A DNA stretch of 64,000 nucleotides from an uncultured Dysgonomonas sp. (GTDB taxonomy: Bacteria; Bacteroidota; Bacteroidia; Bacteroidales; Dysgonomonadaceae). The notes below the pieces were generated by a model that saw only the letters and a program-made list of their open reading frames with translations, made no database searches and had not been told where the DNA came from. The DNA lies in contig USOX01000008.1 of assembly GCA_900556485.1 (NCBI GenBank), forward strand, positions 41,469 through 105,468, given 5' to 3'. A program made the position numbers and the translations under genes. Shown piece by piece: positions 19,724 to 30,079 of the stretch. Each line of letters starts with the position of its first letter. The first letter of the stretch is position 1.

Positions 19724-21721
19724 ATGAAAAAACTTATATATACAATAGCATGCTGTATTTCTCTTAGCATTGGAGTTTCATCATGTGATGATTACTTAAG
19801 TGTAGATAAATATTTCAGCGATATGCTCACTTTAGATTCAGCATTTACTAAACGAAAATATGTCGAAGGATTTTTAGCTGATGCATGGTCAAATATGTAT
19901 AGTTGTGTGAGCGATATTGCTTCTCCAAATGATGGAGGTGGAACAGACGGTGGAAACTGGAATTATGCTTCGGACGATTTAATAATGGGCAACTGGGGTT
20001 CTGGAGACAGATGTCGTGAGTATCAAAATTGTGAATATACATCTAACAATGGAAGAGAAGACCGATGGGGGCGTGCATATCAGACAATAAGAAAAGCCTC
20101 TACATTCATCCATAATGTGGATAGATGTCAGGACATGACACTATCAGAGAAACAAGATGCAAAAGCACAGGCCCGATTTGTAAGAGCGTACGCTTACTGG
20201 GTATTGATTCGTCAATATGGCCCCATGCCACTTATTCCGGACGAAGGGTTGGACGTTAGTGCATCCTATGAAGACCTGTCTATACCCCGAAGTAAATATG
20301 ATGATATTTCTGAATATGTAGCAAATGAATTTGCTTTAGCTGCTCAAAACCTTCCATTGATGAGAACAGCAAACAATATTGGACGACCAACACGAGGTGC
20401 TGCTCTTTCCGCCAGAGCGAAAGTATTACTTTATGCCGCTAGTCCGTTATATAATGGAAACAAGGAATTGTTTGATCTGAAAAATCAAGATGGAACACAA
20501 TTGATAAATCAGGAATATGATGAAAAGAAATGGGCAAAAGCAGCTGTAGCTGCATTAGAGGTTATAAAGTTGGATCAATACAAGTTACTTACAATAGAAT
20601 TTAATGAGAAAACGTCAATAGCTCCACCAACTCATTCTGAATATTCGACAAAAAATTTTCCTGACGGATGGGCAGATATAGATCCATATGAGTCGTATCG
20701 TCAAATGTTTAATGGAGAAATAAGTCCTTCTAAAAATCCTGAACTCATTTTCACGAGAACAAATGATGGGAACAGAAGTATTAATCAGTTAATATTTGAT
20801 GCTATGCCAAAATCGTTAGGTGGAGATAATACTATTGCGACAACTCTTAAGCAAGTGAATGCCTATGCGATGAACGATGGGAGAACTATAGGTGAAGCTG
20901 AAAGTGCAGGTGATTATACTACTATAGGCTTTACTAGCGGCCCAAACGAATATCCATATGTAAGAGAAAATGTTTCTCTAATGTTTGTGAATCGTGAGCC
21001 TCGATTCTATGCCTCAGTTTCATTTCCCGGATCTTTTTGGGAATGTACTAGTGCAGCCAGCTCCGAATTTAAAAACAAACAAATATTTTATTACAAAAAC
21101 AGTGGAGATAATGGTAAGAACTTGAATAGGAAAGAGCATTATTTACGTACGGGGATTGGTCTGAAGAAATATGTTCACCCTGAAGATTCTTTTAAAGAAG
21201 GAGGTTATAGAGTTGCTAAATACGAGCCTGCTATCCGTTATGCCGATGTATTGTTATGGTATGCCGAAGCGCTGAATGAATTAACTCAATCTTATGATAT
21301 TGCTGACTACACAGGAAACAACTTAATCACTGTTAACAGAAATACAGAGGAATTAAAATCTGCAATAAAACCAATCAGAATGCGAGCCGGCATCCCCGAC
21401 CTGAAAGATAATATCTATAGCGACCGTGATCAGTTTAGAGTAGCAGTGAAACAAGAGCGCCGCATTGAAATGTTTGCCGAAGCTTCTCGCTATTGGGATT
21501 TAAGACGATGGAAAGACGCTCCTACAGAAGAGATAGGACCAATTCAAGGATTTAATATTGATATGAATGATAATGACCAACAAAGACAATTATTTTATAA
21601 GCCGACTGTAGTCACATCAATACCAAAATCATTCTCTCGTAAAATGTATTTATGGCCTATTCCTTCTCAGAGTGAGATGAAGAGAAACATCTACTTAGTT
21701 CAAAATCCAGATTGGAAATAA
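19724..21721 (+). CDS. SusD/RagB-family lipoprotein (large form)
   Basis: 665 residues, larger than the more common 480-580. The lipoprotein signal is GVSSCDDYLSVDKYF. Family marks include ARFVRAYAYWVLIRQYGPMPLIPDE in the N-terminal helical part and QERRIEMFAEASRYWDLRRWKDAP with LWPIPSQSEM near the end. It follows its SusC by 20 bases and precedes a small lipoprotein gene by 12 bases. It should act as the surface lid and ligand binder of the transporter. Confidence 0.94.
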   Translation: MKKLIYTIACCISLSIGVSSCDDYLSVDKYFSDMLTLDSAFTKRKYVEGFLADAWSNMYSCVSDIASPNDGGGTDGGNWNYASDDLIMGNWGSGDRCREYQNCEYTSNNGREDRWGRAYQTIRKASTFIHNVDRCQDMTLSEKQDAKAQARFVRAYAYWVLIRQYGPMPLIPDEGLDVSASYEDLSIPRSKYDDISEYVANEFALAAQNLPLMRTANNIGRPTRGAALSARAKVLLYAASPLYNGNKELFDLKNQDGTQLINQEYDEKKWAKAAVAALEVIKLDQYKLLTIEFNEKTSIAPPTHSEYSTKNFPDGWADIDPYESYRQMFNGEISPSKNPELIFTRTNDGNRSINQLIFDAMPKSLGGDNTIATTLKQVNAYAMNDGRTIGEAESAGDYTTIGFTSGPNEYPYVRENVSLMFVNREPRFYASVSFPGSFWECTSAASSEFKNKQIFYYKNSGDNGKNLNRKEHYLRTGIGLKKYVHPEDSFKEGGYRVAKYEPAIRYADVLLWYAEALNELTQSYDIADYTGNNLITVNRNTEELKSAIKPIRMRAGIPDLKDNIYSDRDQFRVAVKQERRIEMFAEASRYWDLRRWKDAPTEEIGPIQGFNIDMNDNDQQRQLFYKPTVVTSIPKSFSRKMYLWPIPSQSEMKRNIYLVQNPDWK

Positions 21722-21733
21722 AAAATAAGAAAT

Positions 21734-22666
21734 ATGAAAAAAATATTGATTTTTATGATATTGGCTCTACCATTTATTTGTTTTTCTTGCCAGGATGATC
21801 TGGATGAAGAACAATTCGAGAAGTTCATTCTTCTTGTAAAAAATGGCTACAATGAATATAACATTGAATTTACGGAGTCTGGAAAAGTAACTTTACCTCT
21901 ATCTGTAGGTATAAATGGTACATCTACAAATGATAAGGATATCAAAGTCAGAATAGGGCTAGCCCCAGATACTCTAAGAGGATATAATAAGGATAAATTT
22001 AAAGAAGAAACATCTCTATATAATATAATGTTTCCTAAAGAAAATTTCACCTTAATGCCTACTGATTCTACTATTACGATTCAAAAAGGAAATGAACATG
22101 CGACATTTTATATTGAATTAACTGATTTAAATAATTTGAGTAATAAATATGCAGAATATATATTGCCTATTTCAATCAAGGAGACATCAAATTATGGAAT
22201 TGCGAAAGATGATCACAGTAAAATTTTAATGAAAATCATTTTTTCTAATAGTTTTTCGGGTGTTTATACTGGTAATGGCAAAGTGAGTGAAAAAGATGGA
22301 GGGGACACTGATATAGGGACGAAAACTCTATATGCAGTTAACTTCAATGAATGTTTCACTTATGCCGGAAACATTGACCCTAGAAATCCTGATAGAGATA
22401 AATACATTGTGCACATCAAAATAGACGAAAATGACAACGTTACAATGAGTGCTCCAAATCCTGATATTGAGCTTAATTTGGAAAGTTCATCTGTTGAATT
22501 CACTTATGGTACAGACCCGAACGATAAGAGAAAATTAATTATAACCACACTAATAAAACTAAAATATCATTATAAAGATCTTACAACTCCAGATTTTCCA
22601 CTTCAAATGACTTTTAATGGATCATTAAGTAATACGAGGGAGGTATACCTGGAAGATGAAAAATAG
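21734..22666 (+). CDS. DUF1735/DUF4361-like surface lipoprotein
   Basis: 310 residues, lipoprotein signal FICFSCQDDLDEE with strongly acidic residues after the cysteine, as in surface-exposed Bacteroidota lipoproteins. Residues about 25-170 resemble the DUF1735 beta-domain: VTLPLSVGINGTSTNDKDIKVRIG, then NFTLMPTDSTITIQKGNEHATFYIELT, then YILPISIKETSNYGI. The C-terminal half (FSGVYTGNGKV onward) resembles the domain that often follows. It is the last gene of the operon, ahead of a strong terminator at 22688. Family placement is by eye; a SusE/F-like glycan-binding role is inferred. Confidence 0.7.
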   Translation: MKKILIFMILALPFICFSCQDDLDEEQFEKFILLVKNGYNEYNIEFTESGKVTLPLSVGINGTSTNDKDIKVRIGLAPDTLRGYNKDKFKEETSLYNIMFPKENFTLMPTDSTITIQKGNEHATFYIELTDLNNLSNKYAEYILPISIKETSNYGIAKDDHSKILMKIIFSNSFSGVYTGNGKVSEKDGGDTDIGTKTLYAVNFNECFTYAGNIDPRNPDRDKYIVHIKIDENDNVTMSAPNPDIELNLESSSVEFTYGTDPNDKRKLIITTLIKLKYHYKDLTTPDFPLQMTFNGSLSNTREVYLEDEK

Positions 22667-22687
22667 TTTTTATCACTCAATTGAAAG

Positions 22688-22718
22688 AAAGACCGTTAAA
22701 AAACGGTCTTTCTTTTTT
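22688..22718 (+). terminator. Intrinsic terminator of the TIG/NHL-SusCD operon
   Basis: AAAGACCGTT (22688-22697) pairs with AACGGTCTTT (22702-22711) around a four-base A loop, followed by CTTTTTT. It lies just after the DUF1735-like gene. Confidence 0.85.
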
Positions 22719-22735
22719 ATAGAGAAATGACTTGT

Positions 22736-22773
22736 TGTCAGTTTCGACAGTGACAGTTCTGCTGTTTTGACAG
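22736..22773. promoter_or_regulatory. GACAG-repeat cluster upstream of groES (candidate activator site)
   Basis: Three GACAG copies (22746, 22752, 22769) plus two inverted repeats, TGTC-N6-GACA (22736-22749) and ACAG-N5-CTGT (22753-22765), lie 10-50 bases ahead of the sigma-54-like promoter. This spacing and symmetry would suit an enhancer-type activator or a repressor. Inference from pattern. Confidence 0.4.
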
Positions 22774-22782
22774 AATAAAAAT

Positions 22783-22799
22783 TTGGCACACATTTCGCT
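22783..22799 (+). promoter_or_regulatory. Candidate sigma-54 (-24/-12) promoter of groES-groEL
   Basis: TTGGCACACATTTCGCT has the GG-N10-GC geometry of RpoN promoters: GG at 22785-22786 and GC at 22797-22798. It matches TGGCACR-N4-TTGCW with one mismatch in the -12 box. No TAnnTTTG element is seen between the upstream terminator and the groES ATG at 22860. Confidence 0.45.
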
Positions 22800-22859
22800 A
22801 GGTAGTAAACAGAAATATCAAAAAAAGAATTAATATATAATAATTTAAATTTAAGAATC

Positions 22860-23129
22860 ATGAGTATTAAACCATTAGCAGACAGAGTGTTGATAAAACC
22901 AGCTGCAGCTGAAGAAAAAAGTGTAGGAGGTATTATTATTCCCGATACAGCAAAAGAAAAACCACTAAAAGGAGAAGTGATAGCTGTAGGTAATGGAACA
23001 AAAGACGAAGAAATGGTAGTAAAAGCTAAAGATCAGGTTTTGTATGGCAAATATGCCGGAACGGAAATTGAACTTGATGGAGAAATTTACTTGATTATGC
23101 GTCAGTCAGATATTCTTGCAATAATTTAA
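22860..23129 (+). CDS. groES: Co-chaperonin GroES
   Basis: 89 residues, near the usual length for a bacterial GroES. It opens with [33 protein letters not shown], which includes the mobile loop that docks on GroEL, and ends with [15 protein letters not shown]. It caps the GroEL ring so that client proteins fold inside. groEL follows after a 111-base gap, the usual groESL pairing. Expression may depend on the sigma-54-like promoter and the GACAG cluster upstream. Confidence 0.97.
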   Translation: MSIKPLADRVLIKPAAAEEKSVGGIIIPDTAKEKPLKGEVIAVGNGTKDEEMVVKAKDQVLYGKYAGTEIELDGEIYLIMRQSDILAII

Positions 23130-23201
23130 TATTAGTGTACTAGTTAAAAGTATATTAGTTTACTAGTGATAGTTGTCCCAGAAATAAACAATTATCAGTA
23201 A

Positions 23202-24872
<1,671 letters not shown>

Positions 24873-24894
24873 TCATATCTTCTCTAAATATAAG

Positions 24895-24930
24895 AATAGC
24901 CTCAGAATTTTATTCTGAGGCTATTTTTTA
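24895..24930 (+). terminator. Intrinsic terminator after groEL
   Basis: A 14-base stem AATAGCCTCAGAAT (24895-24908) pairs with ATTCTGAGGCTATT (24912-24925), followed by TTTTT. The A residues before the stem could also allow it to end the convergent DUF4139 gene. Confidence 0.88.
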
Positions 24931-24951
24931 TACCTGAATATTTGTTACCTT

Positions 24952-26790
24952 TTAAAAATTCAATGTACTATTCTTCGGATATTTTACACTATAACTTATA
25001 TAGTATATTTTTGTTTCACCTGCTTTAAATTCTTCTTCCCATGTGATAACTCCAAGGTCTTCTATATTGTAACTCCAAGGTGTTGTTTCTTTTGTTATCA
25101 ACTCCACATCTATGCTTTTCTGTGTCGATCTAGGATATTGATCTTTTAATGTCATTTGTACAGGTTTATTTTGGCTATTGCGTACTGTGAGCTTATAAGT
25201 AAATATTTGTTTTACGTCGCTACCCAAGAATTTGGTACTGCTGTAATCTTGTAGTCTTTCACGTTTTACACTTACACGTTTGTCTGTACCTAGAGTCAGC
25301 GTCAGCTTTTTGTGAGTAGAACGTGTATCGATATATGTTTCGCCTACATATGTACCGTCGTAAGTAATACTGGCAGTTCCATTTAACAATTTTAATCTTT
25401 CCCAATTCGATATCTCGGCAAGTAAATAAGTTTCAACATCCAATTTAGGAGCACAATAATATTTGTATTCAGCATTAGTTTCAGTTGTTAGCAGGTCAAT
25501 AGTTTGCTCTTTCCCATTTCCGGGGATTGTATAAGGCATATCTATTTCATACACTGTATTCATATCATTCTCTGTCTGGACAATATAATCTTCCATATTG
25601 CTTTTCAGAGTAATTACGACAACACCGTTTGACGCTTGTGACCCATAAAGAGATGTAGCTGAAGCATCTTTCAATACCTGCATATCTTTTATCTTATCCT
25701 GATCTAAAGATTGAGCATAGTCTGCATCTACAGGTATGCCATCCACAATGTATAACATATCTTTTTTCTCGCTCTCTTCTTTAGCTTCGCTAAGTTCCAG
25801 ATTACTGTAAGAATAAGCATTTTGTGCAGCCATATTTTGTGCAGCTATGCCACCAGTGAAGCCTGATAACTTTCCTTGCAATCCTCTACTAAGGGTTACC
25901 TGAGATTTAGGTCTGTAAAAGTCTAAGAACCAAGCTCTGAATAATGGGGCAACCTTTCCATTACTAGGAATAGAAGATGATAGGGTAAGTTTTACTTTTT
26001 GCCAGTCTAGACCTGTTGTTTGGCGGACTTTCGATTTACCTAATATTTTAATAGGTTTGTCGATGGACTCTATATTGATGTCATAAAATGGTGTCCAGCC
26101 TGCTGACATGGTAAAGTAAGAGACTGTGAAATCACAATTTGTAATGGCCGGAGAAGATAGAGTTAGCTTGAGCACTCCTACTGATTTATTATTTTTCATC
26201 GACTCTTGTTCAAATTGTTTTTGCAGGCGTGAGATCGTAGTAGTGTATTCATTCTTTTCTTCTATATATGCTAATCTTTTCTTTTGTAATTCGCCCGATT
26301 TTTCCTGATAATAATCCATTGTCTTTATCAGTTCGTCCATCCCTAGTCCTTTTTCTGAACCAGATACATTCTTGTCTGTCCCTTTTTGCAGCATATCAAG
26401 AAGGTTATCGGTCGTTCTCATTTCCGTTTGGAGTAGTTCCAGTTTTTTTCGGTATATACGGATAGAGTCTTCCATTCTTTTGGTCTTAGTATCAACTTCT
26501 TTTCCTTTTGCCAGAAAATCGACCGAAAATTCAGAGGCAGAAACAATTACTCCGTTCGTTGTTTTCACCTTCAATGAGTTTTTATCTATATTGGGGCTTA
26601 AGCCTTCTATATAGATTTCGTTCTCTCCTTTAGTCAGAGAGGATGAAGCTGAGTGCATAAGTTCGGCTCCTTGTAGGAATACTGTCACACTTTTCAGGTT
26701 CGACTTTACTGTTTTTTTATCTTGTGCCGTCCCATTGAGGGTTATGCCAGCCAGTAATATGGCTAAAGGGGCAAAGTGTTTTATTTTCAT
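24952..26790 (-). CDS. DUF4139 (MuiA-like) secreted protein with an inserted SusC-type plug segment
   Basis: 612 residues with a signal peptide ending LNGTAQ. Residues about 30-130 fit the DUF4140 N-terminal domain (KSVTVFLQGAELMHSAS), followed by a coiled-coil stretch (about 100-200). DUF4139 beta-sandwich sequence begins near 205 (VLKLTLSSP, GWTPFYDIN) and resumes after 400. Between about 300 and 397 lies a segment that reads like a SusC plug: LQGKLSGFTGG, LYIVDGIPVDA, then VLKDASATSLYGSQASNGV. Family function is poorly known; 'mucoidy inhibitor A' is only a name. It is a single gene facing groEL with its own promoter. Confidence 0.8.
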   Translation of the reverse strand: MKIKHFAPLAILLAGITLNGTAQDKKTVKSNLKSVTVFLQGAELMHSASSSLTKGENEIYIEGLSPNIDKNSLKVKTTNGVIVSASEFSVDFLAKGKEVDTKTKRMEDSIRIYRKKLELLQTEMRTTDNLLDMLQKGTDKNVSGSEKGLGMDELIKTMDYYQEKSGELQKKRLAYIEEKNEYTTTISRLQKQFEQESMKNNKSVGVLKLTLSSPAITNCDFTVSYFTMSAGWTPFYDINIESIDKPIKILGKSKVRQTTGLDWQKVKLTLSSSIPSNGKVAPLFRAWFLDFYRPKSQVTLSRGLQGKLSGFTGGIAAQNMAAQNAYSYSNLELSEAKEESEKKDMLYIVDGIPVDADYAQSLDQDKIKDMQVLKDASATSLYGSQASNGVVVITLKSNMEDYIVQTENDMNTVYEIDMPYTIPGNGKEQTIDLLTTETNAEYKYYCAPKLDVETYLLAEISNWERLKLLNGTASITYDGTYVGETYIDTRSTHKKLTLTLGTDKRVSVKRERLQDYSSTKFLGSDVKQIFTYKLTVRNSQNKPVQMTLKDQYPRSTQKSIDVELITKETTPWSYNIEDLGVITWEEEFKAGETKIYYISYSVKYPKNSTLNF

Positions 26791-26821
26791 AGACTTTTGT
26801 TATTTAATGTTTTACTTTTCT

Positions 26822-26829
26822 CAAAAGTA
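26822..26829 (-). promoter_or_regulatory. Candidate -7 promoter element of the DUF4139 gene
   Basis: The minus strand reads TACTTTTG, matching TAnnTTTG, about 32 bases before the ATG at 26790. Confidence 0.45.
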
Positions 26830-26949
26830 AGGGTTTTTTAATTATGATTTTTGGCAAATTGGGTGAATGGTTTGTTTGAGTTGGTGAAATGGTACTATTA
26901 AATTATGCATAAAAGCAATTTTTGTTTCATTTATAATCCTTTGCTTATT

Positions 26950-27290
26950 ACTAACGCACCCTCCCGGGTTTGTTAATACTTTTGGCATTGCCCAAAAGTA
27001 TTCAAAAAGCTAGTGCTGGAAGCCTCGCCTGCCTGAGTAGGCTTGTTGACTAAACAAAATAAACTTGCCCTATCGGGCTTCAAACAGTATTTTGTTTTTA
27101 ACGCCAACTTCACCTCTCAGTCTACGGCTGCGGCCTCCTAGGCACGCGAGGCTAACGCACGACAAGACAACAGAACATATAATGTCCTTCGCTCCCGCAC
27201 GAATCCTTTCGCTTGGTCATTATAAGTCACACGATAGAATCGCGCAACGGCATTGAGGGCCTCTCTGGCACGGAAGGCTGACGCATAATA
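26950..27290. repeat. Decayed GC-rich intergenic repeat element
   Basis: A GC-rich block in an AT-rich genome. It contains a perfect 11-base hairpin at 26975-27002 (AATACTTTTGG with CCAAAAGTATT) and phrases such as GGCCTCCTAGGCACGCGAGGC. A stretch near 27226-27262 recurs in altered form near 29878. Such TTTTGG/CCAAAA-headed non-coding blocks are familiar as dispersed intergenic repeats in Bacteroidota; copy number elsewhere cannot be seen here. Confidence 0.45.
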
Positions 27291-27392
27291 AAATGATAGA
27301 ACATAGAAATTCATTTCCGATTTAGATAAATATTATTGAAAGTGCGTTTAATATATTGCTCATTTCATAATCTTTCTTCTGAATTCTTTCTT

Positions 27393-27400
27393 TATCTTTG
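27393..27400 (+). promoter_or_regulatory. Candidate -7 promoter element of the first TlpA-like gene
   Basis: TATCTTTG followed by C, an exact consensus match, 41 bases before the ATG at 27442. Confidence 0.5.
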
Positions 27401-27441
27401 CTGCTAAATCTATATTAAATAATTATAATACAATTCTTTTA

Positions 27442-28551
27442 ATGAAAAAAATCACATTCTTTCTCGTTGTTTTGGCAATAGCTCTTGCTTCATGCCAGAA
27501 GAATGGATACACAGTTGAAGGTACTTTTTCCGACAACACTTTTGATGGCAAAGTAGTATTCCTTCAGAAAATAGACAGTCTTGCGGCTGAAAAACCAACA
27601 ATTATAGACTCAGCTACAGTTAAGGGTAACAAATTCACATTCAAAGGAGTAGCCGAAGATAAACCAATTATGGGATTCTTATCGGTAGGACGTTTGGAGC
27701 AGGCAGAACAAAACTCTCCGGTTGCAACGTTTATACTTGAAGAAGGTACAATTAATGTTACATTCAAAGATGTTGCTGTAGCAGTAGGCGGAACACAAAG
27801 GAATGATGATTTTAACAAAACGCTTGTTATCATGAATCAGTTGGCAGACCTTTATAAAGCTGTATCTGATGCCGGCGGCGTTGAAGGAATGCCATTAGAC
27901 TCGGCAGGACAAGATGTTCCGACAAGGGTTATGAAGTTGCAGGAAGATATGAAGAAAGCCAGCCTTGAGTTTATGAAAGGCAATATGGACAATAAAGCAG
28001 GTGAATTTTTATTCTATAACTCGGCAAGTTCATTGTCAAGGGAAGAGCTTTCGGAACTGATCGCTTTGGGTGACAGTACTTTCCGTAACACTCCTAACAT
28101 AAAAATGTTAGAAGCTGAATTGAATAGAGTTATCCCTGCTGTAGGACAACAATATAGTGACGTAAAACTTGTAGACAAAGACGGAAACTCTGTTGACCTT
28201 TCTGTTTATGTAGGAGAAAGCAAATGTCTTCTTGTCGATTTCTGGGCATCGTGGTGTGGACCATGTATTCAGGAAATGCCTAACCTGATTAAAGCTTATA
28301 ATACTTATAAGAGCAAAGGACTTCAAATCGTTGGTATCTCTGTAGATGATGATAAAGCAGCATGGCTTGATGCTGTCAATAAACATAAAATGACATGGAT
28401 ACAGCTGGCAGATGCAAGCAGAATGGCATCTGAAACATATGGCGTAAATACTATACCTCATACTATACTTATAGATCAGAATGGTACTATTGTAGCCAAA
28501 GACCTTAGAGGGAAGGAATTGGATGATAAAATTGCGGAAATGTTGAAATAA
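27442..28551 (+). CDS. TlpA-like thioredoxin lipoprotein with DUF4369 domain (copy 1)
   Basis: 369 residues, lipoprotein signal IALASCQKNG. Residues about 22-130 match the DUF4369 beta-domain (YTVEGTFSDNTFDGKVVFLQKIDS). The C-terminal third is a thioredoxin/TlpA fold with the redox pair Cys272-Gly-Pro-Cys275 in FWASWCGPCIQEMP and the cis-proline in NTIPHTI. Such proteins are thiol-disulfide reductants on the periplasmic side of a membrane. It has a promoter of its own and is followed 126 bases later by a paralog of identical length. Confidence 0.92.
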   Translation: MKKITFFLVVLAIALASCQKNGYTVEGTFSDNTFDGKVVFLQKIDSLAAEKPTIIDSATVKGNKFTFKGVAEDKPIMGFLSVGRLEQAEQNSPVATFILEEGTINVTFKDVAVAVGGTQRNDDFNKTLVIMNQLADLYKAVSDAGGVEGMPLDSAGQDVPTRVMKLQEDMKKASLEFMKGNMDNKAGEFLFYNSASSLSREELSELIALGDSTFRNTPNIKMLEAELNRVIPAVGQQYSDVKLVDKDGNSVDLSVYVGESKCLLVDFWASWCGPCIQEMPNLIKAYNTYKSKGLQIVGISVDDDKAAWLDAVNKHKMTWIQLADASRMASETYGVNTIPHTILIDQNGTIVAKDLRGKELDDKIAEMLK

Positions 28552-28677
28552 CAATAAGTAACTGTTTAAATCTGAACGAATAAAGTTTAAACAATTACTA
28601 AAAGGCAGAACAATAAGATTCTGTTTATTGTTAAATACATCATGACAGATATTTATTAATTATTTTATTATTATTCG

Positions 28678-29787
28678 ATGAAAAAGATTGTACTATTTCT
28701 TGCTGCTGTCGCTTTTTTAGTGACATCTTGTGCAGAAAAAGAAGAATTTACAATAAAAGGTAAATTCGCAAACACTGAATATGATGGCAAACAAGTGTAT
28801 TTGCAAACATTAGATTCCCTTTGGAAAAAGCCTGTAAATATTGATACTGCTACTGTACTTAATGGTGTATTTGAGTTCAAAGGATTAGCTAAAGAAGGAG
28901 CTACAGCTCACTTTGTTGCATTGGCAGAACCTACAGAAATGGTGAAAAGACCGATATTTGTAGTGGTTGAACCTGGAGTGATAGAGCTGAACCTGGATAG
29001 TGTTCCTACAGTTAAAGGAACAAAATCGAATGATGCTTATCAGGTTTATAATTCAAAAATAGAAGCTATAGGTACTGAAATGAAAGCATTGTATCAACAA
29101 GCAATGAAAGATACTGCAAATACTGAACTTCAAGCCAACCTGGAAAAACAATATGAAGAGAAGAATGACCAAATGACTCAGGAGACATTCGATTTCTTGA
29201 AATCAAATGTAAATACTCAATGGGGAACTTATTTATTTGCTTCTAAATCATATATCTTCTCAGTAGACCAATTGAAAGAACTTCTTGCTAAAGTAAGACC
29301 GGAAGAAAAAGGACTGGAAAGAATTGCAGCACTGGAAAAAAGAGTTGCAGCACTAGACGCTACAGCAGAAGGTAAAATGTTTGTAGACGTAAAGGGCAAA
29401 ACTCCGGAAGGTGCTGATGCAGCATTATCTGACTATGCAGGAAAAGGCAAATATGTTTTGGTTGATTTCTGGGCATCTTGGTGTGGTCCTTGTCGTGCAG
29501 AAATGCCAAATATTGTAAAAGCTTACAATACATATAAAGATAAAGGATTCGAAATAGTAGGTATCTCTCTGGATAGAGATGGTGAAGCATGGAAGAAAGG
29601 AATCACTGCTTTGAATATCACATGGCCTCAGATCTCAGACCTTAAATTCTGGGATAGCGAATTATCTGCTGCTTATGGTATTTCTTCTATACCTCATACA
29701 GTATTGTTAGATAAAGATGGAAAGATTCTTGAAAGAGGTTTGCATGGAAAAGAGCTTGCTGATAAGCTTGCTGAATTGATGAAATAA
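28678..29787 (+). CDS. TlpA-like thioredoxin lipoprotein with DUF4369 domain (copy 2)
   Basis: 369 residues, lipoprotein signal FLVTSCAEKEE. It has the same plan as its upstream neighbour: DUF4369 domain (FTIKGKFANTEYDGKQVYLQTLDSL), a helical linker (about 120-215) and a thioredoxin domain with Cys269-Gly-Pro-Cys272 (FWASWCGPCRAEMP) and SSIPHTV. The two copies match in architecture and length but differ widely in the middle, indicating an old tandem duplication rather than a recent one. A strong terminator follows at 29813. Partners and clients are unknown. Confidence 0.92.
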   Translation: MKKIVLFLAAVAFLVTSCAEKEEFTIKGKFANTEYDGKQVYLQTLDSLWKKPVNIDTATVLNGVFEFKGLAKEGATAHFVALAEPTEMVKRPIFVVVEPGVIELNLDSVPTVKGTKSNDAYQVYNSKIEAIGTEMKALYQQAMKDTANTELQANLEKQYEEKNDQMTQETFDFLKSNVNTQWGTYLFASKSYIFSVDQLKELLAKVRPEEKGLERIAALEKRVAALDATAEGKMFVDVKGKTPEGADAALSDYAGKGKYVLVDFWASWCGPCRAEMPNIVKAYNTYKDKGFEIVGISLDRDGEAWKKGITALNITWPQISDLKFWDSELSAAYGISSIPHTVLLDKDGKILERGLHGKELADKLAELMK

Positions 29788-29812
29788 TATCGTATACGAA
29801 TATATTTTTAAG

Positions 29813-29844
29813 AGAGTTGTATCTGATGATACAACTCTTTTTTG
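29813..29844 (+). terminator. Intrinsic terminator after the TlpA-like pair
   Basis: AGAGTTGTATC (29813-29823) pairs with GATACAACTCT (29828-29838) around TGAT, followed by TTTTTTG. Confidence 0.87.
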
Positions 29845-29877
29845 TTTTAACCATGGAGTAGAAGAGAATTGTTGACA

Positions 29878-29915
29878 GTAAGGTCACGCGATGGAATCGC
29901 GCGACAGCAAGGGCT
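29878..29915. repeat. Hairpin repeat CGCGAT-gga-ATCGCG, second copy of a sequence near 27226
   Basis: GTCACGCGATGGAATCGCG and the following GCGACAGCAAGGGC match GTCACACGATAGAATCGCG and GCAACGGCATTGAGGGC near 27228-27262 with a few changes and a small indel. The core is an inverted repeat with six-base arms. Two copies 2.65 kb apart, both in intergenic DNA, support a dispersed repeat family. Confidence 0.55.
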
Positions 29916-30049
29916 TCTTTTTTGATATGTAGAGTATGTTCTGGAATTTTTAAACCACAGAGTAAAAGGAGTAACACGGAGTTTGTACTTAACATTGTAT
30001 ACATTGCATTTTTTTTACCACAAAGAGCGCAAAGATAATGATTAGCATA

Positions 30050-30079
30050 TATGGGCAGATACATTGGTCTGCCCATATG
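30050..30079. repeat. Inverted repeat ATATGGGCAGA / TCTGCCCATAT
   Basis: Perfect 11-base arms (30050-30060 and 30069-30079) with an eight-base loop and no T-run on either side, so not a standard terminator. Placed within the repeat-rich intergenic stretch. Confidence 0.5.

Larger units (their letters stand above)
26791..27441. other. Intergenic region with divergent promoters and a degenerate GC-richer repeat
   Basis: 651 bases between divergent genes. The ends are AT-rich with promoter candidates at 26822 and 27393. The middle (about 26950-27290) is clearly GC-richer than its surroundings and non-coding; see the separate repeat entries. Confidence 0.55.

Noticed and set aside
27065..27256. 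63-codon frame in the GC-richer intergenic block
   Set aside because: The block is a degenerate repeat with hairpins and the frame lacks a start-region signal; the product shows no domain.
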